Shown: positions 1 to 8,809 of the stretch, piece after piece
Layout: each line of letters starts with the position of its first letter
How positions within the stretch are numbered: position 1 is the stretch's first letter
Assembly: GCF_900182915.1 (NCBI RefSeq)
Contig: NZ_FXUG01000010.1
Coordinates: forward strand, 219,914 to 283,913
Direction: 5' to 3'
Origin: Neorhodopirellula lusitana
Lineage (GTDB): Bacteria > Planctomycetota > Planctomycetia > Pirellulales > Pirellulaceae
Length of the DNA stretch: 64,000 nucleotides
Translations under genes and position numbers: made by a program
The notes under the pieces: model-generated
What the model was told of the DNA's origin: nothing
Databases searched by the model: none
Seen by the model: only the letters and a program-made list of their open reading frames with translations

Positions 1-933
1 GCGATGACGCGGCCCCAATTCCGCCGTCCAAAACGAAGTGCACCCTTCGATATCGTCGGACTCAGCTAACCGGTCATTAGGCCCGACACTGTCCGCAATC
101 GAATTGGCGGCAACGATGCTGGCTCCACCAACACCCAACGCCCACGTGCCACGCAAATCCTGGCTCGTGAAACCAGACCGGACCTCCGCAAACATGATGG
201 TCGCAGACAAACCGTCACGTAGATCTCGGAACCGAGCCCCGTAGTTGATCGACATGACGGGCGCCGCGTTCCCCTTCGTTTGCGCCGGTGCCCACCCCGC
301 GTTCTGATACCAATACGGTGCCGGACTGCCGTCGTCGCTCTGGCTTCCGTTCCAGTTTTTGCCGCCAACGGACCATGTGTACCAAGCTGGACCCGCGTTC
401 GCGGCGTAGTTCCCACGAGCCCACGTTCGACCGTCGTAACTGAACCCATCCGAATTGTTCGCGTCGCTCGGACATTGATACAAAGGCACGACCGTCTCGC
501 CGAGCGTTCGCCACGATTGATCGCTTCCGCCCGACCGACGGTAGTTGTCTATTTCAACCGACGCCAGCAAACCGCTTTGCTCGACGAAAGGCAACAACAG
601 CACCGCCCAACCCGGACCGATCTCCGGCTTAGTCGCGTCATGAGTCCCGCGATACAAACTTGCGTTGTGCAGATTTTTTGCTGGACCGGGATCGGCCACC
701 TGCAAACCTTCAGGCAGCTTTCGAAAAGCACTCTCGTGATTATGCGCCGCCAGTACGATGTTGTGCATCTTGCTCTGGCAACTCATCCGCCTTGCGGCTT
801 CTCGAGCCGATTGCACCGCTGGCAACAACAGCCCGACCATTACCCCAATGATCGCAATAACAACAAGCAACTCTATCAGCGTGAAGCCGCTTCGGATCGA
901 CACTATTGACCGGCCAGAATTTTTCGTCTGCAT
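1..933 (-). CDS. DUF1559 pseudopilin-like secreted protein (partial)
   Basis: The N-terminus carries a type IV pilin-like prepilin motif: a short basic leader, then [15 protein letters not shown], followed by the planctomycete [18 protein letters not shown] block and N-H-E-S-A-F. That order is diagnostic of the DUF1559 (SBP_bac_10 type) family, which is greatly expanded in planctomycetes and whose role is not settled. The pilin-like Glu at +5 of the mature helix is present, so cleavage and methylation by a prepilin peptidase, and an inner-membrane anchor, are expected. The ATG at 933 is the only start that gives the short leader. The C-terminus lies beyond base 1; about 311 codons are visible, close to full length for the family. 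It sits 9 bases after the stop of the upstream minus-strand gene, so the two are probably one operon. Confidence 0.93.
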   Translation of the reverse strand, partial: MQTKNSGRSIVSIRSGFTLIELLVVIAIIGVMVGLLLPAVQSAREAARRMSCQSKMHNIVLAAHNHESAFRKLPEGLQVADPGPAKNLHNASLYRGTHDATKPEIGPGWAVLLLPFVEQSGLLASVEIDNYRRSGGSDQSWRTLGETVVPLYQCPSDANNSDGFSYDGRTWARGNYAANAGPAWYTWSVGGKNWNGSQSDDGSPAPYWYQNAGWAPAQTKGNAAPVMSINYGARFRDLRDGLSATIMFAEVRSGFTSQDLRGTWALGVGGASIVAANSIADSVGPNDRLAESDDIEGCTSFWTAELGPRHR

Positions 934-942
934 GAATGACTC

Positions 943-1896
943 CTACTTCCAAATGATCTGCTGGAAAGACGGACGGTTTTCCGGGTCACGCGTGTACGTG
1001 GCCTGAACGGCTGTGGGGAAGACACTTGGCGACTCGCCGAATAAGTCGTGACGCAAACCCGTGATGACGTAGTGATCCGGATCCCCCGTCAACGAGTGCG
1101 GAAACGCCTCTTCCAGGTAGATTTCAGATTCGGTAATCCAAATCAAACGAGTCGGTCCATCAGCGAATCCGACATGTGGTTTCTCTTCCGTAATGTCGTG
1201 GTAATTTGAACCCGAAAAGTAGTAAACCATCCCCAAGATATAGTTGTGTTTTGCGTTCCCATCGCGGGCGGAAAGATAGTTCCAACCGAATCCGTTACCG
1301 ACCCAGGCATATTGCAGCGACTCGATCGAAGGCTGCTGGCTTGCGATTGACTTCGGCGGCGAATACCGATCACTGGGTCGCCATTCGTGATTGACATGGA
1401 TCTGATCCCAACGTCCGAACCAACACCCATCAAACGAATCAAACACATCCGGTGAAAGGTCGTTGTCTCCGCGAACCTGAGCGATTAGCCGATCGCCTGA
1501 AACATCGAATGCTTGCACGTTTTGCCGAAGAGGACTGAGCGGTTCCTCACCGGGACGTGTCTGCTTTTGGAAGTCACTGACCAAGTCCGCAACCGCCCCA
1601 ACCCCCGTTTCGTGAGTCGCGGTGGGTTTCAGCAATCGCTCTCGAAATACCTCGGCTTTGATGACGCCTCGAACAAGTTGCTCTTCAGCTGACCTCCACC
1701 GTTCGACTGCGGATGGGAACAGCAGCCCAGCGGAACCAAGCTCCACCGTTGGCTGTTCGGCCACAACAATCGAGAGAGCGCTCGTCACCCCAACAAACAG
1801 GTATGCAATTGAAAGTAAATGTCGCAACGAAAACACTCGGTCAAACCTTAAAGCGGGAGGAACTACAGGAGGACGCCCACTGAACGAATCATTCAC
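943..1896 (-). CDS. Hypothetical membrane-anchored protein upstream of a DUF1559 gene
   Basis: I do not recognise a named family. The protein has one hydrophobic segment near the N-terminus (HLLSIAYLFVGVTSALSIVV), followed by a soluble, aromatic-rich region with no Cys-based motif. The reading frame is open to 2055, but that would run through the promoter and start of the divergent regulator gene, so I place the start at the GTG at 1896, which leaves about 30 residues before the membrane segment; this choice is uncertain and no clear ribosome site supports it. Its stop is 9 bases before the DUF1559 start, so the pair is likely co-transcribed and the protein may be the partner of that pseudopilin-like protein. 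Function unknown. Confidence 0.7.
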   Translation of the reverse strand: MNDSFSGRPPVVPPALRFDRVFSLRHLLSIAYLFVGVTSALSIVVAEQPTVELGSAGLLFPSAVERWRSAEEQLVRGVIKAEVFRERLLKPTATHETGVGAVADLVSDFQKQTRPGEEPLSPLRQNVQAFDVSGDRLIAQVRGDNDLSPDVFDSFDGCWFGRWDQIHVNHEWRPSDRYSPPKSIASQQPSIESLQYAWVGNGFGWNYLSARDGNAKHNYILGMVYYFSGSNYHDITEEKPHVGFADGPTRLIWITESEIYLEEAFPHSLTGDPDHYVITGLRHDLFGESPSVFPTAVQATYTRDPENRPSFQQIIWK

Positions 1897-1999
1897 TCGG
1901 ACGTTGTTCTGAATGTAAAAACGCCTCAATGCGATGCAAATCGAGGCGATGCTAGGCGACACCGCCAAGCGACATGCCAACCAGAGAAACCGTCTGCCG

Positions 2000-2029
2000 T
2001 TGTGCGTGAGCGAATTCGAGCGATACAAT
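2000..2029 (+). promoter_or_regulatory. Candidate sigma70-type promoter of the arsR-like gene
   Basis: TTGTGC at 2000-2005 and TACAAT at 2024-2029 are 18 bases apart, a fair match to -35/-10 boxes. Transcription would begin about 7 bases downstream, almost exactly at the ATG at 2037, so the message may be leaderless. The spacer contains the 8-base palindrome CGAATTCG (2011-2018), which could be bound by the regulator. All of this is pattern matching only. Confidence 0.35.
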
Positions 2030-2036
2030 GACCTGT

Positions 2037-2363
2037 ATGAGCAAAGACGCCCCAATCGACGAAACGCATTGCGCGACCTACTTCAAAGCCCTCGCTGAGC
2101 CGTTGAGATTGCAAATCGTGCGAGCCTTGCAGGCAGGACCATTGAGCGTTTCCGACCTATCGATTCTTCTGGAACAGGAGGTCGGCACGGTGTCACATCA
2201 TTTACGAATCCTCTTTCATGCGGATTTGGTGTCGACTGAACGTGAAGGCAAATTCATCTACTATTCGCTCCGCAGCGACATTCACAAAAAGCGTGGAAAG
2301 TCCAAAACCGGATCACTCGATTTCGGTTGCTGCAAGCTGGAGATCGGCCCCTCGTCGAAGTGA
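2037..2363 (+). CDS. ArsR/SmtB-family metal(loid)-responsive repressor
   Basis: A 108-residue winged-helix protein of normal ArsR/SmtB length. The family signature is clear: F-K-A-L-A-E-P-L-R-L-Q-I-V near the N-terminus, the recognition helix region V-G-T-V-S-H-H-L-R-I-L, and the wing R-E-G-K-F-I-Y-Y-S-L. There is no Cys pair in the recognition helix as in the classical E. coli ArsR type, but a vicinal Cys pair sits near the C-terminus (G-C-C-K-L-E). C-terminal cysteines form the inducer site in Acidithiobacillus ferrooxidans ArsR, so a similar thiol sensor is plausible here. An upstream ATG at 2028 is also in frame, but it overlaps the candidate -10 box, so 2037 is preferred. It leads a three-gene plus-strand cluster and very likely represses it. 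Confidence 0.9.
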   Translation: MSKDAPIDETHCATYFKALAEPLRLQIVRALQAGPLSVSDLSILLEQEVGTVSHHLRILFHADLVSTEREGKFIYYSLRSDIHKKRGKSKTGSLDFGCCKLEIGPSSK

Positions 2364-2398
2364 TCGACGGGGTGTCATACGCGGCGAAGGCATTGACC

Positions 2399-2424
2399 GA
2401 CATTCCTACGAACGTAAGAATGTC
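2399..2424 (+). promoter_or_regulatory. 26-base palindrome between the regulator and the VOC gene
   Basis: The two half-sites are GACATTCcTACG and CGTAaGAATGTC around a central AA; 11 of 12 base pairs match. Flanking TTGAC (2393) and GTCAA extend the symmetry. It lies 35 bases after the regulator stop and 45 before the next start, so it may be an operator for the ArsR-like protein or an RNA hairpin setting expression of the downstream genes. Confidence 0.5.
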
Positions 2425-2468
2425 CGACTGTCAAACCAGCCCGCCACCCACATCCACCAGGTGCAGCG

Positions 2469-3152
2469 ATGTCTCAAACGGTCGTCCACCCCAGTTCTAC
2501 CGCGACACAAGCCGCGACCGATTTGCTGCTGCATTTAAGGCTGATCAACGCTTGCGAACAGCAACGCTGCTTAGATCTATTTGCGGAACACTTTCCGTTC
2601 TCTGCCGCCATGGCGTCGTGCGAATCACTGCACATTCACGTGAAGGTCGATGACACGTCCGATCTTCCCGCCGACCAATTGGACGCCGCAGGATGCAAGC
2701 TCGATTACGCGAAAGAGGGTTTCGTGAAGTATCACTTTCCCGGCGGCGTGAACCTGATTTTCTCCTCCATCGTCATCGCCCAAGACGAACTGGCTGAATC
2801 CTGCGAAAACCGCCGACAACGGCCCTTCGTTGACCACATCGGAATCGACCTGCGTGACGAGTCCGCGAGCACCAAAACGACGTTCCATCAGGTTCCCGCA
2901 ATCGCGTCGCGCCTTGGTTGGGAAGAAGTCCCACAAGGTCAAGAAGGCACCGGCGTTCACTGTTGCCATGTCGAGGTGTCGGAAAAGCATTGGGTGTTCC
3001 CGTGCGGTGATGCCGCCCAACCACACATTCCAATGGAGTTTGCGTTTGGCAAACTGAAAGTCAACGATGTCGCCGGTGGCTGCGACATTCGTCCGATGTC
3101 GCCAAGTCGACTTGCGTCGATGGGTGATGCCGCCCCCACATGTGACCAATAA
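2469..3152 (+). CDS. VOC-fold protein resembling ArsI/CadI, with vicinal cysteines
   Basis: A 227-residue protein. From about residue 50 two glyoxalase-type (vicinal oxygen chelate) modules can be read: module one starts S-L-H-I-H-V-K-V and continues to F-P-G-G-V-N-L-I-F; module two starts F-V-D-H-I-G-I-D-L and continues to G-V-H-C-C-H-V-E-V-S-E-K-H-W-V-F-P-C-G and P-M-E-F-A-F. The spacing of a vicinal CC pair, then K-x-W-V, then P-x-G and a C-terminal E is that of ArsI (C-As lyase) and CadI, in which two His and one Glu bind Fe(II) and the CC pair binds trivalent arsenic. The candidate ligands here are the His of HIHV, the His of VDHIG and the Glu of PMEF. It is about 70 residues longer than ArsI, with an N-terminal helix region and an insertion in the middle. 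Placement between an ArsR and a COG0523 GTPase supports a metal or metalloid role. The family call is inference from motif recall. Confidence 0.65.
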   Translation: MSQTVVHPSSTATQAATDLLLHLRLINACEQQRCLDLFAEHFPFSAAMASCESLHIHVKVDDTSDLPADQLDAAGCKLDYAKEGFVKYHFPGGVNLIFSSIVIAQDELAESCENRRQRPFVDHIGIDLRDESASTKTTFHQVPAIASRLGWEEVPQGQEGTGVHCCHVEVSEKHWVFPCGDAAQPHIPMEFAFGKLKVNDVAGGCDIRPMSPSRLASMGDAAPTCDQ

Positions 3153-3172
3153 CCCATCTTGGATTTTAAAGC

Positions 3173-4282
3173 ATGAACGATCCCATCGAATTCATCATGA
3201 TCGGCGGCTTTCTTGGTGCCGGAAAGACGACGCTGATTGCGAATCTTGCCAAACGATTCCAGGCCCAAGGCAAGCATGTGTGCGTGGTCACCAACGATCA
3301 AGCGGCTGGCTTGGTGGACACGGAACTGCTCAAGAGCCAAGGCCTGGAGGTCAACGAGGTGGCGGGCTCGTGCTTCTGTTGCAACTTCGATGGCCTAACC
3401 AACGCGATGGATGAATTCGAAACCCGTCGCCGGCCTGATGTCATCCTCGCTGAACCCGTCGGCAGTTGCACGGATCTGATTGCGACGATCGCCTTGCCAA
3501 TGATGGAACGCCTGGGCGGCAAGTTCATCCACCGCCCCTACGCCGTCGTGCTGAAACCAAGTCACGGCAAGAAGATTCTATCGGGCGTCGGTGGCGGGTT
3601 CTCTGAAAAGGCCGAATACATCTTCCATAAGCAGCTGGAAGAATCCGAAATCATCCTGGTCAATCGAATTGACGAACTCTCCAGCGCCGACGTTCAGCAA
3701 CTTGAATCGCAGTTGGCGGAACAGTATCCCGGTCGCCGCGTGATTTGTCTTTCGGCCAAGACCGGCGAAAACTTGGACGCCCTCTTTGAAGCTTTCCAGA
3801 CCGAAGCCTCCGTCCGAGATACCACCATGGATGTCGACTACGACGTGTACGCCGACGGTGAAGCCGAACTGGGCTGGCTCAACGCGACTGTTGAGTTTGT
3901 TGCCGAAGACGCAAATGGAAATGGATTTTCACTCGATCAGTTGGCAACCGGGCTTGTCGAACAGCTGCGATTGAGTCTCGGCGAACGAGATGCGGAGACA
4001 GGGCACCTGAAGGTTCTTTGCAGCAGCGGTTCCGATGTCAGCGTCGCTAACTTGATCGACAGCGAATCCCCAACGATGTTGTCGGTGTCTAGCGAGGTGA
4101 TGTCAAAGCAAGCCAAAGCAATCATCAATGCCCGAGTACGGATGGCCCCGGAAGAGCTGACCAAACAAGTCAACGCGGCCGTTTCCGCCGTCGCAGCAAA
4201 ACTCGGCACAACCGCAAGCACGCAACAGCTGGACAGCTTCCGCCCGGGTCGCCCGACACCAACGCACCGCTCGTCCCTCTGA
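3173..4282 (+). CDS. COG0523 (CobW-like) G3E metallochaperone GTPase
   Basis: A 369-residue G3E-family GTPase. The Walker A loop is G-G-F-L-G-A-G-K-T-T near residue 10, the COG0523 metal motif CxCC is present as S-C-F-C-C-N-F-D, and an NKxD-like element appears as V-N-R-I-D. Proteins of this family insert or traffic Zn, Co, Ni or Fe into client enzymes. The usual His-rich metal-storage stretch is missing. The C-terminal part (about residue 235 on) is a separate alpha/beta domain that includes L-G-E-R-D-A-E-T-G-H-L-K-V-L, in the position of the CobW C-terminal domain. It follows the VOC gene by 20 bases and is probably co-transcribed with it, which suggests it serves the metal centre of that protein, or supplies metal under the control of the ArsR-like regulator. 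Confidence 0.88.
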   Translation: MNDPIEFIMIGGFLGAGKTTLIANLAKRFQAQGKHVCVVTNDQAAGLVDTELLKSQGLEVNEVAGSCFCCNFDGLTNAMDEFETRRRPDVILAEPVGSCTDLIATIALPMMERLGGKFIHRPYAVVLKPSHGKKILSGVGGGFSEKAEYIFHKQLEESEIILVNRIDELSSADVQQLESQLAEQYPGRRVICLSAKTGENLDALFEAFQTEASVRDTTMDVDYDVYADGEAELGWLNATVEFVAEDANGNGFSLDQLATGLVEQLRLSLGERDAETGHLKVLCSSGSDVSVANLIDSESPTMLSVSSEVMSKQAKAIINARVRMAPEELTKQVNAAVSAVAAKLGTTASTQQLDSFRPGRPTPTHRSSL

Positions 4283-5638
4283 GCGGAACGACCGTTCGGC
4301 GGCACGACCTTTTCAGCAACACGAGCGTTTGAGCAACATGACAACGGGCACAAGCATCAATCGCCGCCGGCAACGATGGTCGACAATGATGATTGCCAAC
4401 AACGATCGCGAATGATGGGATACTGGGCGGAGAATCCACTGCCCCAGTCGATCATGCCAAGCTGCCAAGCGAGCAGCAAACGCGAAGTCGGAACCTACAA
4501 ACGCAATTGACGCGGAAGGAATCGGTTTCTCCGATCCCCTGCTGGGACGCATTTCAATCGGTTTTGTCACGATTCAAATGCACTTCGTCAAGAAAGAAGT
4601 TTTCCTGTCATTTCACGGCGGATCCGCGTGAAACTCGCAACGCAGTGTGTAGGGGGATGTACGACCAGCACACTCACTTTGCGGAGCACCAAAATGGCAA
4701 ACCACCAAAATCGATTCGGCACGCCACTGGATCATCATGTACGAGCGACGCCTATCTCAGGCATCAGCAATTCCCGGATGATCTGTGTTGAACACGATCG
4801 TCAAGCGCGCAAAGCAACTGGTCCCATGAACGAGAACGCCGCGATGGGACGTGAAAGCCAGTTGCCGGTGAACCGTATCGCTGGCTATGAAATGAGCCCA
4901 TGGCCAGCGAGCATCGAAGCGGTGGACTCGTGCTTCAGCCATGTCGACGATTTCCTGCTGGGACTCGATGACGAGTAAGAGTCCTTCGCGTCCTGACGGA
5001 ACACCGACCTCACCGTAATTGGACCGAACAAATATTCGGTACTCAACTCCGCCTCTGGATACTCGTTCATTGGCTACGGCAACAACACCGGTGGCGATCC
5101 TCACCGCTACCGCTTCTCTGGCACGCACCGACTGAATTACGACCGCGAATGGGAAATCACCTGCCAATCGCGTCGAGCTTGCCAATCGTGTCGAGCTTGT
5201 AACGTGTTAGGCGATTCATGTTCACCACGCTGATGATGGAAGACGCGTGGGAACCACCGGTCATCTCCATGCGAGGGGGGGAAACCGAATGCAGCTTGCG
5301 GTTAGCTAGAAAGAAACGGAAGCGTGCGGCTTCGCTTCTTCAATTGCCGATTCCCGACAGCACGCAAATGGTGACTTGTCCACAATCGCGTGACGCGAAA
5401 ACGTCTTCCTGACATGGACGTTTATATTTTGCGGGCATCGTAAGGGCGGCTATTGCTCGACAGGACGTGGTTGCGAACGACTACCGACCTTAGGCGTCGT
5501 CCGTCAGGCTTAAGCTGCCCAATTCACTTAATACGCTGCTGGATTTCATGTATAGATTAAGCTGTGTGTGAACACAAAAGTGCCCGTTAGTTTCGGGCCA
5601 GTTGCAAGTAAGGCGGCAATTCAAGAGGTAGTTTTTCG
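4283..5638 (+). other. Gene-poor stretch, no convincing coding region
   Basis: Open frames here are short, overlap on both strands and lack family motifs or ribosome sites. A fragment near 5030-5200 on the plus strand reads like the edge of a repeat protein (Y-R-F-S-G-T-H) but is closed by stops. At 5162-5197 there is an 18-base tandem duplication (TGCCAATCGnGTCGAGCT twice). The last 200 bases should hold the promoter of the DUF1592 gene; I could not identify it. Confidence 0.5.
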
Positions 5639-8600
5639 ATGCAGTTGCGCTGTTGCCCCCGACGATTGCCCCACGTTTTGGGGATGATATCACTCTTTGC
5701 CTGGGGGCAAGTCTGCCTCACTGCTCTGCATTGCGACCAGACGGTCGCCTTCGGTGCGGAATTGAATACCGCCGATCTGGAACGAAGCAGTGATGAAGGA
5801 CCAGCGTCCACACCCACTGCACCACGCATCCCCACGTTAAGCGAATTAAAAACGCTGGGGGCCGAGAGGTCCGCCTATCTCGAACCGCCCAAAGAGACTT
5901 TGGATCAGCCGGTACAGCGAGATAGTTTGGCGTTCGCGAATACCATCAAGCCAATCCTGAACGATGCATGTGTCGACTGTCATGGTCCCTACGGCGCCGA
6001 AGCCAACTTCGACATCACCGCGATTGATCCAGACCTAGTCGAAGGTGGCGACGCCGAATGGTGGGAAGAAGTTCTGGCCGCCCTGAACAACGGCGAGATG
6101 CCGCCACCCGATGAAGTGGAGATGGCGGATGAGGATCGTGCAACGGTCGTCGAATGGCTGAGCAATGAGATTCACTACGCGTCGAACGCACGCCGAGCAC
6201 GCGACTCGAATTCATCGTTTCGCCGGCTTACGAAATACGAATACAACTACGCGTTACAAGACTTGCTGGGCGAGCCTTGGGACTTCGCCAAGGATCTGCC
6301 ACCGGAGTCGGTTTCCGAGGATGGTTTCCAAAACAGTTCCGACTCACTGCACCTTTCCGTATCCCAGTTCGAAACCTATCGGCAACTGGCACGGCGAGCG
6401 CTAGATCGAGTGACGGTACGGGGCCCAAAGCCAGAACAAGTTCGCTGGCAACACAGCATGACGGATGCGGCCGCGATCGAGGAACAGATCTATCACGCGA
6501 AACTCAAGAGGCTCGAAAAGCGATTTAGAGACGATGCCGAAAAGCGTGAACAACAACTGGACAACGCGACGAGGCTCTACCGAAGTCCTGGTGACGGACC
6601 GTACTACCTGAATACGGTGACCGGCGAAAAGGCACGTGCCAAGTGGGAATACAACGGAGCCCTCTACGCGATCGAACCAGTCGACTCCGCTGAAACGACA
6701 AAAGAGGAAAAGGCTGAACCGGAAACAGCTAGACAAGAGACAGCTGAACCAGAAACTGCTAGACAAGAGACAGCCGAACAGGAAGTAGTTGCAGAGCAAG
6801 AATCTACTGACGTTGAGGCGGCAACCAGTGTCTCGGTACCCAAAGTCACGGCACCGACAGTCACGGCACCGACAGTCACGGCACCGACAGTCACAGCACC
6901 CCATGTCGCGGTACTTCCGACGGGGCGAAAGCCCTATCTAACGATCGAACTGGGGAACCAGGTTCCCGACGAAGGATTGATGCGTGTTCGCGTTCGTGCA
7001 TCCCGGGGCCCGGACCAAGAACGAATCCCCAGCATGCAACTGGTGTTCGGTTGGCGTGCGACCAACGAAGGTCGAGCCGACGTGCGAGTCAGCAAACAAG
7101 ACACTCAGGTGACCGCAACCGCGGGACAGCCGGACACGTACGAGTGGCTGATTCCTCTTGGCGAAATTGATCCTCGAAACGCGGAACGTAAGATATCGAC
7201 GATGGGGCATTTCCCCAGTCCGTCGGAGTACATTCGTTTGGTCAATAGTTCCGTTCCGAAGGACGCCGACCACCCCGCCGATATCGTGATCGAGTCGGTC
7301 GAGGTCGACGCTCCCATCTACCAAGAGTGGCCGCCGCAATCACACACCCAGATTTTTCCGGGTGACCGTTTGAATGATGAACTGACACCGGAACAAGAAG
7401 TCGACTATGCCCGTGAAATCCTAACGAGCTTCATGCCGCGGGCATGGCGTTCACCAGTAGACTCAGCCGCAGTGGATAACAAACTCGCACTCTTCCAAGC
7501 GATGCGTGGTGGCAGCGAAGATTTCCAGGACGCGATGTTGGAAGTTCTGGCCACCGTACTGACTTCCCCGAAGTTCCTGTACTTCGCTCCTAAACCAGCA
7601 ACGTCGCCAGCCGAGCAAGTCAGCGCAGCAACATCTGTCGAATCGTCGACGAGTGAAAAAAACCTGACGTCCGCCGGATCAACCAATCGGCTTCTATCCG
7701 GCACCGACCTCGCCACTCGACTTTCGCTGTTCTTGTGGTGCAGCGTGCCTGATGAACGACTGCTCGAGCTAGCCGCCGCTGGCACACTGCATCAACCAGC
7801 GGTTTTACGTGCCGAGGTGGCCCGAATGCTCGAAGATCCTCGCCACAAGCGTTTTGTCCAGCACTTCGTCGGCCAATGGCTGGACCTGCGAGCACTGTCG
7901 TACTTGGCCGTCGACAAGAGCTTCACCCAATTCGATTCCTCTTTAAAAGAGGCGATGCAACAGGAACCTCGCGCCTATTTCGAAGAGTTGCTTCAGACCA
8001 ACGCAAGCGTCCTGGATGTGATCCATGCTGATTACGCGATGGTGAACGAGCGACTGGCAGTCCATTACGGAATCACGGGCGTGGAAGGCAATGAGTTCCG
8101 ACGTGTATCACTCAACGACGAAGCTTCGCGGGGCGGCATCCTGACCCAAGCGGGATTGCTGGCAATGAACTCCGACGGCGAGCATTCGCATCCGCTCAAA
8201 CGCGGCGTCTGGATCCTAAAATGCGTCCTGAACGATCCACCACCGCCACCGCCAGCAGCGGTTCCGGAGATCGATTTGGCGGACCCGGAGATTTTGAAGC
8301 TAACGCTGAAACAACGGATCGAAGACCATCGCAATCAACCGGCCTGCATGTCGTGCCACCAGAAAATTGACCCCTGGGGAATCGCCTTCGAGAACTACGA
8401 CGCCATCGGTCAATGGCGAGACGAGATCAAAGGCATGCCGGTCGATGCCAGTTCGGCATTGTTTAACAACCAAGTCCTGGACGGTGTCGACGGGCTCAAA
8501 CGCTACTTACTGGACAGTCGACAGGATCAATTTGTTCATGCGATGGTCGAGAAGCTCGCCATCTTCGCCCTCGGCCGACCGCTAGCGTTCAGCGACAGTG

Positions 8601-8701
8601 CGACCGTTGACGAGGTGACGCGTGCGGTTCGAAAAGACGGCGACGGACTCAAAACTCTAGTGCAAGCTCTCGTAACCAGCGACCTGTTCTTAGCACCGTA
8701 A
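5639..8701 (+). CDS. DUF1592-type planctomycete cytochrome-like protein
   Basis: A 1020-residue secreted protein with an N-terminal signal sequence (about residues 10-40). The domain order is that of the DUF1587/DUF1592/DUF1588/DUF1585/DUF1595 family: an N-terminal cytochrome-like module with heme motif C111-V-D-C114-H115-G-P, the DUF1587 block S-S-F-R-R-L-T-K-Y-E-Y, a charged linker, then DUF1595/DUF1592/DUF1588, and a second C903-M-S-C906-H907 motif in the DUF1588 block, then DUF1585. Two CxxCH sites imply covalent heme attachment in the periplasm. Function is not established; the family is always paired with DUF1552 proteins, as here. Compared with its paralogue at 47952-50699 it is about 100 residues longer, mostly because of two low-complexity repeats at 6713-6904. 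The ATG at 5639 precedes the signal sequence and is the natural start. Confidence 0.93.
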   Translation: MQLRCCPRRLPHVLGMISLFAWGQVCLTALHCDQTVAFGAELNTADLERSSDEGPASTPTAPRIPTLSELKTLGAERSAYLEPPKETLDQPVQRDSLAFANTIKPILNDACVDCHGPYGAEANFDITAIDPDLVEGGDAEWWEEVLAALNNGEMPPPDEVEMADEDRATVVEWLSNEIHYASNARRARDSNSSFRRLTKYEYNYALQDLLGEPWDFAKDLPPESVSEDGFQNSSDSLHLSVSQFETYRQLARRALDRVTVRGPKPEQVRWQHSMTDAAAIEEQIYHAKLKRLEKRFRDDAEKREQQLDNATRLYRSPGDGPYYLNTVTGEKARAKWEYNGALYAIEPVDSAETTKEEKAEPETARQETAEPETARQETAEQEVVAEQESTDVEAATSVSVPKVTAPTVTAPTVTAPTVTAPHVAVLPTGRKPYLTIELGNQVPDEGLMRVRVRASRGPDQERIPSMQLVFGWRATNEGRADVRVSKQDTQVTATAGQPDTYEWLIPLGEIDPRNAERKISTMGHFPSPSEYIRLVNSSVPKDADHPADIVIESVEVDAPIYQEWPPQSHTQIFPGDRLNDELTPEQEVDYAREILTSFMPRAWRSPVDSAAVDNKLALFQAMRGGSEDFQDAMLEVLATVLTSPKFLYFAPKPATSPAEQVSAATSVESSTSEKNLTSAGSTNRLLSGTDLATRLSLFLWCSVPDERLLELAAAGTLHQPAVLRAEVARMLEDPRHKRFVQHFVGQWLDLRALSYLAVDKSFTQFDSSLKEAMQQEPRAYFEELLQTNASVLDVIHADYAMVNERLAVHYGITGVEGNEFRRVSLNDEASRGGILTQAGLLAMNSDGEHSHPLKRGVWILKCVLNDPPPPPPAAVPEIDLADPEILKLTLKQRIEDHRNQPACMSCHQKIDPWGIAFENYDAIGQWRDEIKGMPVDASSALFNNQVLDGVDGLKRYLLDSRQDQFVHAMVEKLAIFALGRPLAFSDSATVDEVTRAVRKDGDGLKTLVQALVTSDLFLAP
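6713..6772 (+). repeat. 30-base tandem repeat inside the DUF1592 gene
   Basis: Two copies of a 30-base unit encode A-E-P-E-T-A-R-Q-E-T twice, followed by a partial third unit (A-E-Q-E). It lies in the charged linker between the heme module and the DUF1595 region and keeps frame. Confidence 0.85.
6845..6904 (+). repeat. 15-base tandem repeat inside the DUF1592 gene
   Basis: Four units of GTCACGGCACCGACA (the last diverged) encode V-T-A-P-T repeats, giving an extended Pro/Thr linker. The paralogue at 47952-50699 lacks it. Confidence 0.88.
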
Positions 8702-8760
8702 ACCAATCCCCGATGCAGAACCTGACTCCGATTCACCTCGAAGCTTCAAAACGCCTACTA

Positions 8761-8809
8761 GCAACTAGCAACTAGCAACTAGCAACTAGCAACTAGCAAC
8801 TAGCAACTA
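8761..8809 (+). repeat. Heptanucleotide array (GCAACTA) x7
   Basis: Seven perfect head-to-tail copies of GCAACTA, preceded by a partial ACTA. It lies between the DUF1592 stop (8701) and the DUF1552 start (8900) and abuts a second array with a different seven-base unit. Confidence 0.97.

Noticed and set aside
4393..4978. Coding frames of 116-132 residues on the plus strand
   Set aside because: They overlap each other and minus-strand frames of similar size and have no motif or start signal.
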